Below are positions 8,714 through 17,365 of a DNA stretch of 64,000 nucleotides, in pieces (position 1 is the first letter of the stretch; each line of letters starts with the position of its first letter). The notes below the pieces were generated by a model, which worked only from the letters and a program-made list of their open reading frames with translations, searched no databases and was not told the origin of the DNA. Location: contig NZ_JAQGJM010000038.1 in NCBI RefSeq assembly GCF_028290625.1, positions 1 through 64,000 on the forward strand, read 5' to 3'. The translations under genes and the position numbers were made by a program. The DNA is from Devosia sp. (GTDB taxonomy: Bacteria > Pseudomonadota > Alphaproteobacteria > Rhizobiales > Devosiaceae).

Positions 8714-9757
8714 ATGAGTATAGCCAGAAAAACGCCCACGATTCAGGACGTTGCGCGCTTCGCCCGCGTATCCACCGCCACCGTGAGCCGCGCGCTTTCC
8801 AGCCCGGAGCGCGTCAGCGAGGGGACGCGCGCGCGCATTTCCGATGCCGTCGAGGCCACCGGATACACCCTTAACCAAGCCGCGCGATCGCTGCGCCAGC
8901 GTACCTCCAAAACCATCCTGGTGGGGCTGCCCGATATCCGCAATTCGTTCTTCTCGACCATACTCGACGCCATCGAGCGCGAAGCGGCATTGCGCGGCTA
9001 TGGGGTGCTGGTGTGCAACCGTTATTCGGGGCCTAACCCAGCGCGGCGACTGGGGGAATACTTCCTGTCGCACCGCGCCGACGGCCTGCTGTTGCTGGAC
9101 GGTTCATTGGACCTCGAGCAGTTGCTGGAGCTGACGCGCGAGCCGAGCGCCGTGCCGCTGGTGGTGGCCTGCGAGGAGATTCCCGATGCGTCGTTCCACA
9201 CCGTCAAGACCGACAATCCCCGCGCCGCTGCCCATGCCACCCGCCACCTGATCGATCAGGGCCATACCCGAATCGGTCACATCACCGGGCCTGCCGGCAA
9301 TGTGCTGCGCCAGGAGCGTCTTGCCGGCTTCATGCAGGCCATGGACGAGGCTGGGTTAAAGGTCCTTCCCGACTGGATTTTCCCGGGCAATTTCATGATG
9401 GAAAGCGGCTATGCGGCGGCACTCCAATATCTGGCCATGGCCAACCGTCCCAGCGCGGTGTTCGCGGCCAATGACGAGACAGCAATCGGCTTCCTGTCGG
9501 GCCTGCGCGAACAGGGTCTCGAATGCCCGCGCGACATTTCCGTGGTCGGCTTCGATGATCTTGCCGTCGCCCTGCACTATTCGCCGCCGCTGACCACGGT
9601 GCGCCAGCCGCGCGAGAAACTCGGGCAATTGGCGGCGCAAACGCTGATAAACATTCTCGAAGGCGGCGTTGAAGCCAAACCGCTGCGGATCGTGCTCACC
9701 TCCGAAATGATCATCCGCAGCAGCACTGCCCGCTACTTCCCGCCCCCACACAGTTAA
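8714..9757 (+). CDS. LacI/GalR family transcriptional regulator
   Basis: A DNA-binding repressor of 347 residues from the ATG at 8714. A GTG at 8702 in the same frame is an alternative. The N-terminal helix-turn-helix and hinge read TIQDVARFARVSTATVSRALSS. The rest is a periplasmic-binding-protein-like effector domain (VVGFDDLAVALHYSPPLTTVRQP near the end), as in ribose/galactose repressors. It is transcribed away from the sugar importer operon, with two palindromic operators in the shared region, and therefore probably controls that operon and itself in response to the imported sugar or a metabolite. Confidence 0.92.
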   Translation: MSIARKTPTIQDVARFARVSTATVSRALSSPERVSEGTRARISDAVEATGYTLNQAARSLRQRTSKTILVGLPDIRNSFFSTILDAIEREAALRGYGVLVCNRYSGPNPARRLGEYFLSHRADGLLLLDGSLDLEQLLELTREPSAVPLVVACEEIPDASFHTVKTDNPRAAAHATRHLIDQGHTRIGHITGPAGNVLRQERLAGFMQAMDEAGLKVLPDWIFPGNFMMESGYAAALQYLAMANRPSAVFAANDETAIGFLSGLREQGLECPRDISVVGFDDLAVALHYSPPLTTVRQPREKLGQLAAQTLINILEGGVEAKPLRIVLTSEMIIRSSTARYFPPPHS

Positions 9758-9804
9758 GGGCAGTGTCCAGAATCACTTAGCCCGATCCCTGGACAAAAAG
9801 AATC

Positions 9805-9841
9805 AACGCCCCTGCCCTGTCAGGCCGGCAAGAAGGGCGTT
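9805..9841 (+). terminator. Possible terminator after the LacI-type gene
   Basis: AACGCCC and GGGCGTT form a 7-bp stem, with a long GC-rich loop, followed by CATTTT. The loop is large, so this is only a moderate candidate. Confidence 0.4.
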
Positions 9842-9885
9842 CATTTTGCCGCAAAATGCGCTAAAGGAGCCCTGCCAAGAGCCTC

Positions 9886-9962
9886 GGTCCCGTAGCTCAG
9901 CTGGATAGAGCAGCAGCCTTCTAAGCTGTTGGTCGGGGGTTCGAGTCCCTCCGGGATCGCCA
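9886..9962 (+). tRNA. tRNA-Arg (anticodon TCT)
   Basis: A 77-base cloverleaf with encoded CCA. The acceptor GGTCCCG pairs with CGGGATC, including one G-U pair. The D arm is GCTC/GAGC. The anticodon stem is GCAGC/GCTGT around loop CTTCTAA, giving anticodon TCT. The T arm is GGGGG-TTCGAGT-CCCTC. It reads AGA codons, which are rare in GC-rich genomes. A cluster of short repeats begins about 30 bases after the CCA end. Confidence 0.95.
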
Positions 9963-9993
9963 AAATTTCCAGTGTCGGCGGGACCAGATCAGT

Positions 9994-10058
9994 CTGAATC
10001 GATTTGGCCCAGAAATCCTGAATCGACAGAAATCCCTGAGTCGATTTGGCCTGAAAGC
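9994..10058. repeat. Three short imperfect direct repeats after tRNA-Arg
   Basis: Units start at 9994, 10018 and 10036 and share CTGARTCGA. The first and third continue TTTGGCC, and the first two share CAGAAATC. No gene overlaps them. They could be the end of a vanished mobile element, since IS21-type ends carry repeated transposase sites, or regulator sites. I could not decide. Confidence 0.45.
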
Positions 10059-10158
10059 GTGAGTCGTAGCCGCTCCACCACGTTGGCGTGCTGAGACCAC
10101 CCAACCTTGCCACTGGCCGTTCGGGCATTGCAGCGTGGAAATTTCCCTTTGGCGCGCG

Positions 10159-13158
10159 CTAGAAGGAGCCCTTGGCTCCGGCCTGCACCTGGCTGGTCTG
10201 GGCGTTGGAGGTGAATTCACCCGTGTAACTGAGATCGAGCGCGAGAGCAGAGCTGACGTCGAGGCCGGCCGAGGCCTCCACGGCGAGACGGTCGGCGGGG
10301 ACTTCGGCGCTGGAGACTGCAAAGCTGTTGCCGCCGGCCACGAAGCTATGGCTGATGGTCGACTGATCCGCAAAGGCATGCTTCCAGCCAGCGCCGGCAC
10401 CGAGGGACAGCAGCATGTCGCCGCCAACCACGAAGTCGGCCGAGGTGCGCAGGCCGACGGTGGTGTAGAAGATGTCGTTTGTCCGTGCGGCGACTGAGAG
10501 TGCGGCCGTGCCGCCCTGTTCGAAATAGGCATCGCCCATGCTGCGGACATATTGCGCGCCGGCATAGGGGGTGAGGCTGATGACGCCGAAATCGAACTCC
10601 TTGGCCGCCTCGCCGAAGAGGCTGCCGGTGCGGGCCGCATAGTCGGCCGTCAGCGTCTGTACGGTGGGCAGAGTGATGTTCCGGGTGCTCGCGACGGCCG
10701 ATTGGGTATAGACGGCGCCCAGCGCCAGGCGAATGCTGTCCCACTCCGTTCCGGCATAGACGCCGGCAGAATAGTCGGCGCTGCCAATGCTGGTGTCCAG
10801 CGCGGCAACCGTGTTCGCCGAATGGCCGTAGCCGCCCATCGCGCCGACCGTCCAATTGTTCAGTTCGCCATCGAGGCCGAAGGTTAGCCCGCCGGTATCG
10901 GTCGCGCTGGCGGCATTCTGCGCGCTTGCATCGACACTTGCGCGCGCGCCGTAGCCGGATATCCACATCGAATGGGTGGGGTCCGGCGTCCCGTCGATCG
11001 CATCGAAGGCCTGGGTGACCGGATCTGGCGTCGGCAGGTAGTTGCTGGCCCCGGCGCCCTTGAGCGCATCGAAGGCCTGGTTGACGCGATCGACCACGGC
11101 GGTGGACACGAGGCCGGCCGATTGCACCTGTCCCTGGTCGGCCGAGCCGAGGCTTTCGCCCGAGAGCTGCTGGTAGGCGCTTTGCACCTGGTCGCTGCCG
11201 AGCCCCAGAATGCCGCTATAGAGGGGATTGCCGGTGCCGAGACTTTCGATGGCACCCGCCGTGCTCATCTGATTGCCGCCCTGCGCCAGGTCCGTCAAGC
11301 TCGCCTGGTTGCGGGCGAGGGTCAGGGTGACGGCGTTGGGCGTGGCATAGTCGAGCGAACCATCGAAGAAGGCGAGTGCGCTGGTATCGAGGCCATTAAA
11401 GCGGCCGGTGACGCCGCCGGTCGCGGTGAGGATGGTGTACTGGCTCGGTGTGCTCGGAAAGTCGTTGGCTCCCGAGGCCGAGGTGACGACCACGGTGCCG
11501 GCCAGCGTCGCTATACCGGTCACGGCGATGTTGTCGCTGGTGCCGTCAGGCGCGACCTCGACCACGTAGCTCGAACCGACCGAGAGCGTGAGAGCGCCGG
11601 TGTGGAGCGTGCCGATGCTGTTGCCGGGCGCAACGGTGCCGCCGGACTGCACGGTGGTTGCGCCCACCGTACCCATGCCACCGAGCGTACCGCCGGATTG
11701 GACGGACAGCACGCTGTTGGCGAGGGACCCGTTGACCAAGAGCGCGCCGCCCGAGACGGCGGTGTCGCCACTGAAACTGCTGGTCCCCGTCAGCGTCCAG
11801 CTGCTCAAGCCGGTTTTGCCGAAAGTGTCAAAGTTCTGGAACGTGGTGGCGATAAGCGACAGGTCGAACGCGCCATTGCTACTGCCGCCCAGCACCAAAC
11901 CGTCGCCGGTGCCCGCACCGTCACTCACCGCATTGCCGTTGAGGACATAGCCGTTCTCCAGTGCCAGCGTATTGCCGCCACCAGTGAAGCTGACTGCATT
12001 GGCCCGCACCAAGTTGGTGCCACCCATGCCGCCCGTCACGGTGCCGGCGACCGTCACCATGGCGCCGCCGGTCGCCTGGATGCCGGCGCCGCCGGCACCT
12101 GTCTGCGCCGTGCCAAGCGAGCCGGTGCCGGCCGCGGCGCCATTGCCGCCCCTGACACTCGCATCGGCCTGTACGGTGACATCGCCGGTAGCATTCACGC
12201 CAGCACCACCGGCACCGCCATTGCCGCCAAGGCTGTTGGCATTGGCGCCACCGTTGCCGCCTGCGCCGCCGTTGCCGCCGGTGACTGTGCCATGCTCGAT
12301 CGTAACGCTGCCACCCCCGGAGGAGCTCATGCCCTCGCCGCCCGCGCCACCAATGCCGCCCGAGCCGGGGTTGGCTGCCCCCTGACCATTCGGAGCCGGC
12401 CCGCCGTTTCCGCCTGCACCACCATTGCCACCGGTTATCGTGCCGGTTTCAACGATGACATCGCCGCCTACGGCAGTGACTATGCCAGCGCCGCCGACGC
12501 CGCCGTCGCCGGAAGTCGCAGGGCCGCCGGCCAAAGCACCGTTTCCGCCGAGACCGCCGGCGCCGCCCACGATCGAGTCGACATTGGCCGTGACGCTGAA
12601 GCCGTCGGCCATGACCACGCCGCCACCGCCGTCACCGCCGCCGCCGCCCGCACCACCCTGAAACCCCTTGCCTCCGGCGCCGCCCTTGCCGCCGACGACG
12701 ATTCCAACGCCGGCTTCGTCCAGCAGGTCCTCGATATCGAAGAGATAGTAGAAGCCCGCACCACCGGCGCCGCCACCGCCGCCGCTGCCGCCACCGTTGG
12801 GGGCACCGGCAACACCAGCGGCGCCATCACCGCCGTCGCCCGCCGAAGCACCATTCTGATTGTTGAGGCCACCATTGCCGCCGTTGCCGCCCGGACCGCT
12901 AGGGGATCCAGGGCCGCCGTTGCCGCCCGGACCACTGGCACCGCTACCGGCACCACCACCGCCACCGCCGGCATGCAGCCAGGCCGGGTTATCGCCGCCC
13001 GCGCCTGCCGCACCGTTATACCCGGCGCCGCCGGCTCCGCCCCCCGTTCCGCCGCCCTTGCCGCCATCGGCAAGCGCGGACGTCAGCCCGCTCGCCGTCA
13101 GCAGCAGAGCAAGGAAAACCACCGCGGCATTGCGGCTGGTCGTCGCACGAAATGGCAT
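10159..13158 (-). CDS. Autotransporter with glycine-rich PGRS-like passenger
   Basis: A type V secreted outer-membrane protein of 999 residues from the ATG at 13158. That start gives a signal peptide (hydrophobic VVFLALLLTASGLTSALA) that a start at 13209 would bury. The passenger begins with about 370 residues very rich in GG, GN and GA. It is followed by autotransporter-type beta-helix repeats (SGGALLVNGSLANSVL, GGTLGGMGTV, GNSIGTL). The last 270 or so residues form the beta-barrel domain, beginning near MWISGYGARA and ending in a terminal Phe (AGAKGSF). It is likely a surface adhesin or matrix protein. The Gly-rich tract makes long meaningless frames on the other strand. Confidence 0.9.
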   Translation of the reverse strand: MPFRATTSRNAAVVFLALLLTASGLTSALADGGKGGGTGGGAGGAGYNGAAGAGGDNPAWLHAGGGGGGAGSGASGPGGNGGPGSPSGPGGNGGNGGLNNQNGASAGDGGDGAAGVAGAPNGGGSGGGGGAGGAGFYYLFDIEDLLDEAGVGIVVGGKGGAGGKGFQGGAGGGGGDGGGGVVMADGFSVTANVDSIVGGAGGLGGNGALAGGPATSGDGGVGGAGIVTAVGGDVIVETGTITGGNGGAGGNGGPAPNGQGAANPGSGGIGGAGGEGMSSSGGGSVTIEHGTVTGGNGGAGGNGGANANSLGGNGGAGGAGVNATGDVTVQADASVRGGNGAAAGTGSLGTAQTGAGGAGIQATGGAMVTVAGTVTGGMGGTNLVRANAVSFTGGGNTLALENGYVLNGNAVSDGAGTGDGLVLGGSSNGAFDLSLIATTFQNFDTFGKTGLSSWTLTGTSSFSGDTAVSGGALLVNGSLANSVLSVQSGGTLGGMGTVGATTVQSGGTVAPGNSIGTLHTGALTLSVGSSYVVEVAPDGTSDNIAVTGIATLAGTVVVTSASGANDFPSTPSQYTILTATGGVTGRFNGLDTSALAFFDGSLDYATPNAVTLTLARNQASLTDLAQGGNQMSTAGAIESLGTGNPLYSGILGLGSDQVQSAYQQLSGESLGSADQGQVQSAGLVSTAVVDRVNQAFDALKGAGASNYLPTPDPVTQAFDAIDGTPDPTHSMWISGYGARASVDASAQNAASATDTGGLTFGLDGELNNWTVGAMGGYGHSANTVAALDTSIGSADYSAGVYAGTEWDSIRLALGAVYTQSAVASTRNITLPTVQTLTADYAARTGSLFGEAAKEFDFGVISLTPYAGAQYVRSMGDAYFEQGGTAALSVAARTNDIFYTTVGLRTSADFVVGGDMLLSLGAGAGWKHAFADQSTISHSFVAGGNSFAVSSAEVPADRLAVEASAGLDVSSALALDLSYTGEFTSNAQTSQVQAGAKGSF

Positions 13159-13461
13159 GAGGGTCTCGGGAAGGGAGCCGTCGGATCCAGATGGCTGGCG
13201 AATGGGCACGAATCACCTGGAGAAAGTACGGTTTCGTACACTGGTAACGTGCCTCTCCGTGCGACCACAAGCACAGTGCTAACCACGAACGAGCGATTTT
13301 TTTATCGTCCAGCGGCGATCGTAGCGGTGCCCTGAGGGTCGCCCAAACCTCTTCACGCCGTGGTTGGTGCTGCAGGATGTGAAATCGGCGGCGACAGAAT
13401 AGCCGCTGCCCGGTTTGCCTAGCGGGCTACCTTCCTTGGAGCACGGTCGGGACGCGTCTGG
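13159..13461. other. Intergenic region upstream of the autotransporter
   Basis: About 300 bases between the autotransporter start and the amidohydrolase stop. It must hold the autotransporter promoter, but I see no clear operator, terminator or further gene. Confidence 0.4.
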
Positions 13462-14943
13462 CTATGCGATCCATCTCGAGAACGGCAGCGATCGATCGCT
13501 CTCGCGGCGTGCCGTCCCTGCAATGTACGGTATCGCCGGGGCCATTCTTGCAAAGTGATCCGCATAATCACGTTGGACAATTTCCAACAAGGCGCCGGCG
13601 CCTTCGATGAGCTTAGCCTGATCGACTTTGACAAGTTTGCGATCTCGCACCACGAACTCGCCGTCGACCAAAACGTCTCGCACGCCTCGTCCGTTCTCCG
13701 CGTAGACCAATTGCCGCTGCGCGTTGTTCAGCGGAAGATAGGCAAAATCATCGAGATCGATGATCGTCAGGTCGGCTCGCTTGCCCACCGCGATGGACCC
13801 GACAAGATCGCCGATTCCCAACACGTTGGCGGCGCCCTGGGTGGCGATGGCGAGCACTGCACGCGCGTCGAGCGGGCTATTTTGCGGGCCACGTCCCGAA
13901 TTGAGGTGGGCCAGCGATCGCATTGCCTCGAACATATTCTGGCCATCGCCAGCACTGACATTGTCGCAACCCAGCGTCAGTTGCGCACCTGCACGCAGCA
14001 ATGCGCCATGAGGCGCCACGCCGTTCTTGAGTTTCAAATTGCTGGCCGGGCATGTTGCCACGGCAGCGCCGACGCTGCCAATTCTGTCGATCTCGGCGTC
14101 GCTGAACCAGATGCCATGTGCCATGCACAAGCGAGAGTTCAATACCCCGGCTGCCTCCAGGTAATCGAGCACCGAGCCCCCATAGGCGCCATAAAGCTCC
14201 CTGGCGAGAAAGACCTGCAACTTGGATTCATTGACATGGGTGACATAAGGCAGGCGTCTGGCTCGCGCCAGATCGCCCAGGCCCGCCATCAGTTCGATCG
14301 TGCAGCGCTGTGGCGATCCTGGCGCTATCGCCCAGTGCAGCCGGGACTTGGCGGCGTTTTGCAGTGGCGTCGCCACGAAGGACAGGAATTGCTCGACATC
14401 GGGCGGATTGCCTGAGATGAGCGGCTGGATTTCCAACGGCATGCTTTCGCGAATTCCGGGCAAGCAGTCGATGGCCGGCCGATTGCCGACTTGCAGCGAC
14501 ATCACGCATCTGATGCCGATCTCGGCATAGGCAGCCAAGGCGGCCTCGACGATGTCCTCGCTCCCGGGACCGCATCCGAGCATATCCTGGACGGTGGTCG
14601 TGCCGTTGCGCAGGTTTTCAGCCGCGCCGATGAGCGTGCGCAGGCGCACCTCTTCCTTGGTCACCTTCCGCCAAGGTGGCAGGATTGCCAGCGCGATCCA
14701 CACCTCCAGCGGAATGTCCTCGAACAGTCCGCGGGCCAGGACGTCGTGCGAATGATAATGGGCGTTGATAAGTCCGGGGATGATGAGGGTGCGATTGCCC
14801 TCGATGCGCTGGCTACCGGACCAAAGTTCCCCGCCGGGCTCACGCAAAGCGCTGATGACGCCGCCATCGATGAAGACATCGCGTTTGACCGGCACTGCCG
14901 ATGCGTCGGTCAGCACCAGGGCATTCGAAAACACCAGACCCAA
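13462..14943 (-). CDS. Amidohydrolase of the TRZ/ATZ/chlorohydrolase type
   Basis: A 493-residue cytosolic metal-dependent hydrolase related to guanine/8-oxoguanine deaminase and atrazine chlorohydrolase. The metal site looks complete: NAHYHSH (HxH), YVTHVNE, MAHGIWF and LTLGCDNVSAGD. The small C-terminal composite domain is present (GKRADLTIID). Members remove an amino, chloro or similar group from a purine, triazine or pyrimidine ring. It is the last gene of the minus-strand set nitrilase, Rieske oxygenase, reductase, amidohydrolase, and starts 38 bases after the reductase stop. That context suggests deamination or hydrolysis of a heterocycle also attacked by the oxygenase. Confidence 0.86.
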   Translation of the reverse strand: MGLVFSNALVLTDASAVPVKRDVFIDGGVISALREPGGELWSGSQRIEGNRTLIIPGLINAHYHSHDVLARGLFEDIPLEVWIALAILPPWRKVTKEEVRLRTLIGAAENLRNGTTTVQDMLGCGPGSEDIVEAALAAYAEIGIRCVMSLQVGNRPAIDCLPGIRESMPLEIQPLISGNPPDVEQFLSFVATPLQNAAKSRLHWAIAPGSPQRCTIELMAGLGDLARARRLPYVTHVNESKLQVFLARELYGAYGGSVLDYLEAAGVLNSRLCMAHGIWFSDAEIDRIGSVGAAVATCPASNLKLKNGVAPHGALLRAGAQLTLGCDNVSAGDGQNMFEAMRSLAHLNSGRGPQNSPLDARAVLAIATQGAANVLGIGDLVGSIAVGKRADLTIIDLDDFAYLPLNNAQRQLVYAENGRGVRDVLVDGEFVVRDRKLVKVDQAKLIEGAGALLEIVQRDYADHFARMAPAIPYIAGTARRESDRSLPFSRWIA

Positions 14944-14981
14944 GGCGCCCTCCAGGTTGATCAGTAGCAGCGAACGCTTGC

Positions 14982-16025
14982 CTAAAGATCGAGGATCAGT
15001 TTTTCCGACTTGGCGCCGGAGCAGCAGATCAGCATGACGTTATTGGCATCGCGTTCGCGGGTGGAGAGGACATTGTCCTTGTGGTCTGGGATGCCGGCGA
15101 GGACGCGTGTTTCGCAGGTGCCGCAGACACCTTCGCGGCAGGAATGGGAGACCTGGATTCCATTGCGTTCGAGTACCTGCATGATCGACTCGCCGATCTC
15201 GACATGGAACTGCTTGCCGCTGCGCTTGAGTTCGACGTCGAAGGCGGTGGTTGGCTTGGCATTGGTGCCGACGAAATGCTCGATGTGAACGTTGTCGCTC
15301 GGGCGCCAGCCGGCCGAGGCCTTGAAGGTCTCGATCATGCGCCCGGGGCCGCAGCAATAGATATGGGCGGCCTTGGGAATACCCGATGCCAGCTTGAGCA
15401 GCGGCATGACCTTGCCGGCCTCGCTATCGAAATGCAGCAGAACCCGGCCCGGCGAGCTGGCCTCGAGCGCTTCCAGCTCATCCACGAAGGCGGCGGTTGA
15501 GCGGCTGCGCGCGCCGTAGAACAGCTTCCAGGGGCGCCCCAGCGCCTCGAGGCGCCGGATCATCGACAGGATCGGCGTGATGCCGATGCCGCCGGCGAAA
15601 AAGGCGTTGAGTTCGGCGTCCTCGACCAGCGGAAAGGTGTTGTGCGGCGGATCGACCGGTAGCACGTCGCCCACCTTGAGCGTCTCGGCGATATAGGCCG
15701 AGCCACCGCGGCTATTGGGATCGCGGTTGACCGCAATGGCGTAGCGATCCAGCGTTTCGGGCCCATTGGTCAGCGAATAGGAGCGGCTGAGTTCCCCCGG
15801 CAGCTTGAGGTTGATATGTGCGCCGGCCGTGAACGGCGGCAGCGGCGCGCCATCGGCCGATACCAGCTCGATCGCCCGCACCGTGTCCGCTACCAGCTCG
15901 ATAGCCGACACCCGCAGCAGCAGGGGCCGGGCATCGGCGGGCACCACATGGTGCACCGCCGGCTCGTCGGGGCCCGAGGGATCCGCGAGCTGCGCATCGA
16001 ACCCCATGTTCAGCCCCTCGCTCAT
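14982..16025 (-). CDS. Phthalate-dioxygenase-reductase/VanB-type ferredoxin reductase
   Basis: The electron-transfer partner of the Rieske oxygenase, 347 residues. It has an N-terminal FMN-binding barrel (RSYSLTNG), an NAD-binding domain (FFAGGIGITPILSMI) and a C-terminal plant-type [2Fe-2S] domain (CREGVCGTC, final Cys in MLICCSG). This FMN-NAD-ferredoxin order is that of phthalate dioxygenase reductase and vanillate demethylase reductase. Its ATG overlaps the oxygenase TGA by four bases (ATGA), so the two subunits are translationally coupled. Confidence 0.92.
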   Translation of the reverse strand: MSEGLNMGFDAQLADPSGPDEPAVHHVVPADARPLLLRVSAIELVADTVRAIELVSADGAPLPPFTAGAHINLKLPGELSRSYSLTNGPETLDRYAIAVNRDPNSRGGSAYIAETLKVGDVLPVDPPHNTFPLVEDAELNAFFAGGIGITPILSMIRRLEALGRPWKLFYGARSRSTAAFVDELEALEASSPGRVLLHFDSEAGKVMPLLKLASGIPKAAHIYCCGPGRMIETFKASAGWRPSDNVHIEHFVGTNAKPTTAFDVELKRSGKQFHVEIGESIMQVLERNGIQVSHSCREGVCGTCETRVLAGIPDHKDNVLSTRERDANNVMLICCSGAKSEKLILDL

Positions 16026-17353
16026 TCGGCCGCGCTGAGGTTGGGCCGGTAACCCTTGATCTCAGCCATCTTCTCTTCGTAGCCCTCCAGCCATTCGGTG
16101 CCGTAGGGGACGATGATGTCGCCGCCGCGGGCATCCTTAGCCAGCTCCGGCCGATGGGCGACCGGTGGCAACTCGCCGGTGGCGGCATATTTCCGGGCCG
16201 CATCGAGCATGACGCGGCGGGTGAGGATCACCATGCGGTCGGAAGCGGCGAGGTGTTCCATCTCGCGGTCGACGATGGGCCCCATGGATTCCTGGATCAT
16301 CTGGTCCTGCAGCGGCACGCCGACAATACCCGTATAGCTGTCGCCATTACGCTGCCATTCACGGTCGATGGCGTAGTCGTTGGTCAGGTCCTTGGTCGGG
16401 CGCCAACGGCCCTTCCAATCGGTGGTGTTGGGCAGGTATTCGAGCGGACGTGCCAGCCCGCCGACCGGTGTGCCATCCTTGTACATCAGCTTCTTCTTGC
16501 CGCCGCCACTGGCGCGGCGCAGGTCGATATTGAAGATCATGGTCGAGTGATCGTCGATCGGCACCCAGGCATTGGCGGTGATGTTGGTGTCTAGATCGCC
16601 GCTCGGATAGCTCACCCAGATCGGGAAAATATAGTGGGCATAGCGCTGATGCTCGGTGCCCTCATAGGCGTCGCGCTGCGCCGAATACATGGTGCCGTAA
16701 GCCATTTCCGACACGTTGATCTTGGGCGCCTTCTCCTTGACGGTGAAGACTTCGGGATCGTTGAGATCGAGCTTTTCGCTATCGACGCCGCCGACATGCA
16801 GAAAGCCCAGATGCGAGGTGTCGATGTCGCCTTCCAGCGCCTGCAGGTAATTGCAATCGCGGTGGGTCAGCACGATGTTGCGGTCGTCGCCTTCGGCCAT
16901 GATGGCTTCCAGATGCGGCAGTTCCGGCGGGTTTTCCTGGTGCTCGCCCATATAGGCGAAGACCATGCCGCCCTGCTCCTTGACGCGGTAGGCGATCGCC
17001 GGTGTGCCGGCAGGATATTTGGACTTGTCCTCGAGATTAGGTTGATCGAGGCATTTGCCGGTCACGTCGAACTTCCAGCCGTGATAGGCGCAGCGGATGC
17101 CGCCCAGCTCGTTGCGGCCGAAGAACAACGAGGCGCAGCGGTGCGGGCAGCGGTGGTCGAACACGCCGACACGCCCTTCTGTGTCGCGGAAGGCGACAAG
17201 CTTTTCGCCCACGATCATCAGGCGCACCGGGTCGCCATCGGCCTTGAGTTCGGAGGACAGGCAGACCGGCAGCCAGAACTGACGGAAGAAATTGCCCATC
17301 AGCGTGCCACGACCGACACGGGTGAGCTCGATGTTTTCCTCGGCGGTAATCAT
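16022..17353 (-). CDS. Rieske non-heme iron oxygenase, phthalate dioxygenase/N- or O-demethylase type
   Basis: A 443-residue oxygenase subunit. The Rieske cluster ligands are C69-P-H71 and C88-x2-H91. The mononuclear iron motif is D178-x2-H181-x4-H186 (DIDTSHLGFLH). The single-subunit PDO-like architecture with a VanB-like reductase is that of phthalate dioxygenase, carbazole-type and N-demethylating (NdmA-like) enzymes. It may hydroxylate or demethylate the island's substrate. The gene starts 12 bases after the nitrilase-like gene and is coupled to the reductase. Confidence 0.92.
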   Translation of the reverse strand: MITAEENIELTRVGRGTLMGNFFRQFWLPVCLSSELKADGDPVRLMIVGEKLVAFRDTEGRVGVFDHRCPHRCASLFFGRNELGGIRCAYHGWKFDVTGKCLDQPNLEDKSKYPAGTPAIAYRVKEQGGMVFAYMGEHQENPPELPHLEAIMAEGDDRNIVLTHRDCNYLQALEGDIDTSHLGFLHVGGVDSEKLDLNDPEVFTVKEKAPKINVSEMAYGTMYSAQRDAYEGTEHQRYAHYIFPIWVSYPSGDLDTNITANAWVPIDDHSTMIFNIDLRRASGGGKKKLMYKDGTPVGGLARPLEYLPNTTDWKGRWRPTKDLTNDYAIDREWQRNGDSYTGIVGVPLQDQMIQESMGPIVDREMEHLAASDRMVILTRRVMLDAARKYAATGELPPVAHRPELAKDARGGDIIVPYGTEWLEGYEEKMAEIKGYRPNLSAAE

Positions 17354-17365
17354 GCCAGTTCTCTC

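Noticed and set aside
9841..10128. A minus-strand frame containing LEPPTNSLEGCCSIQLSYG
   Set aside because: This peptide is the antisense translation of the tRNA-Arg gene, a well-known false protein.
10972..13335. A 787-codon plus-strand frame opposite the autotransporter
   Set aside because: It is the complement of a Gly-rich, GCC/GGC-repetitive coding tract. It has no family features, while the minus frame has a signal peptide and a beta-barrel.
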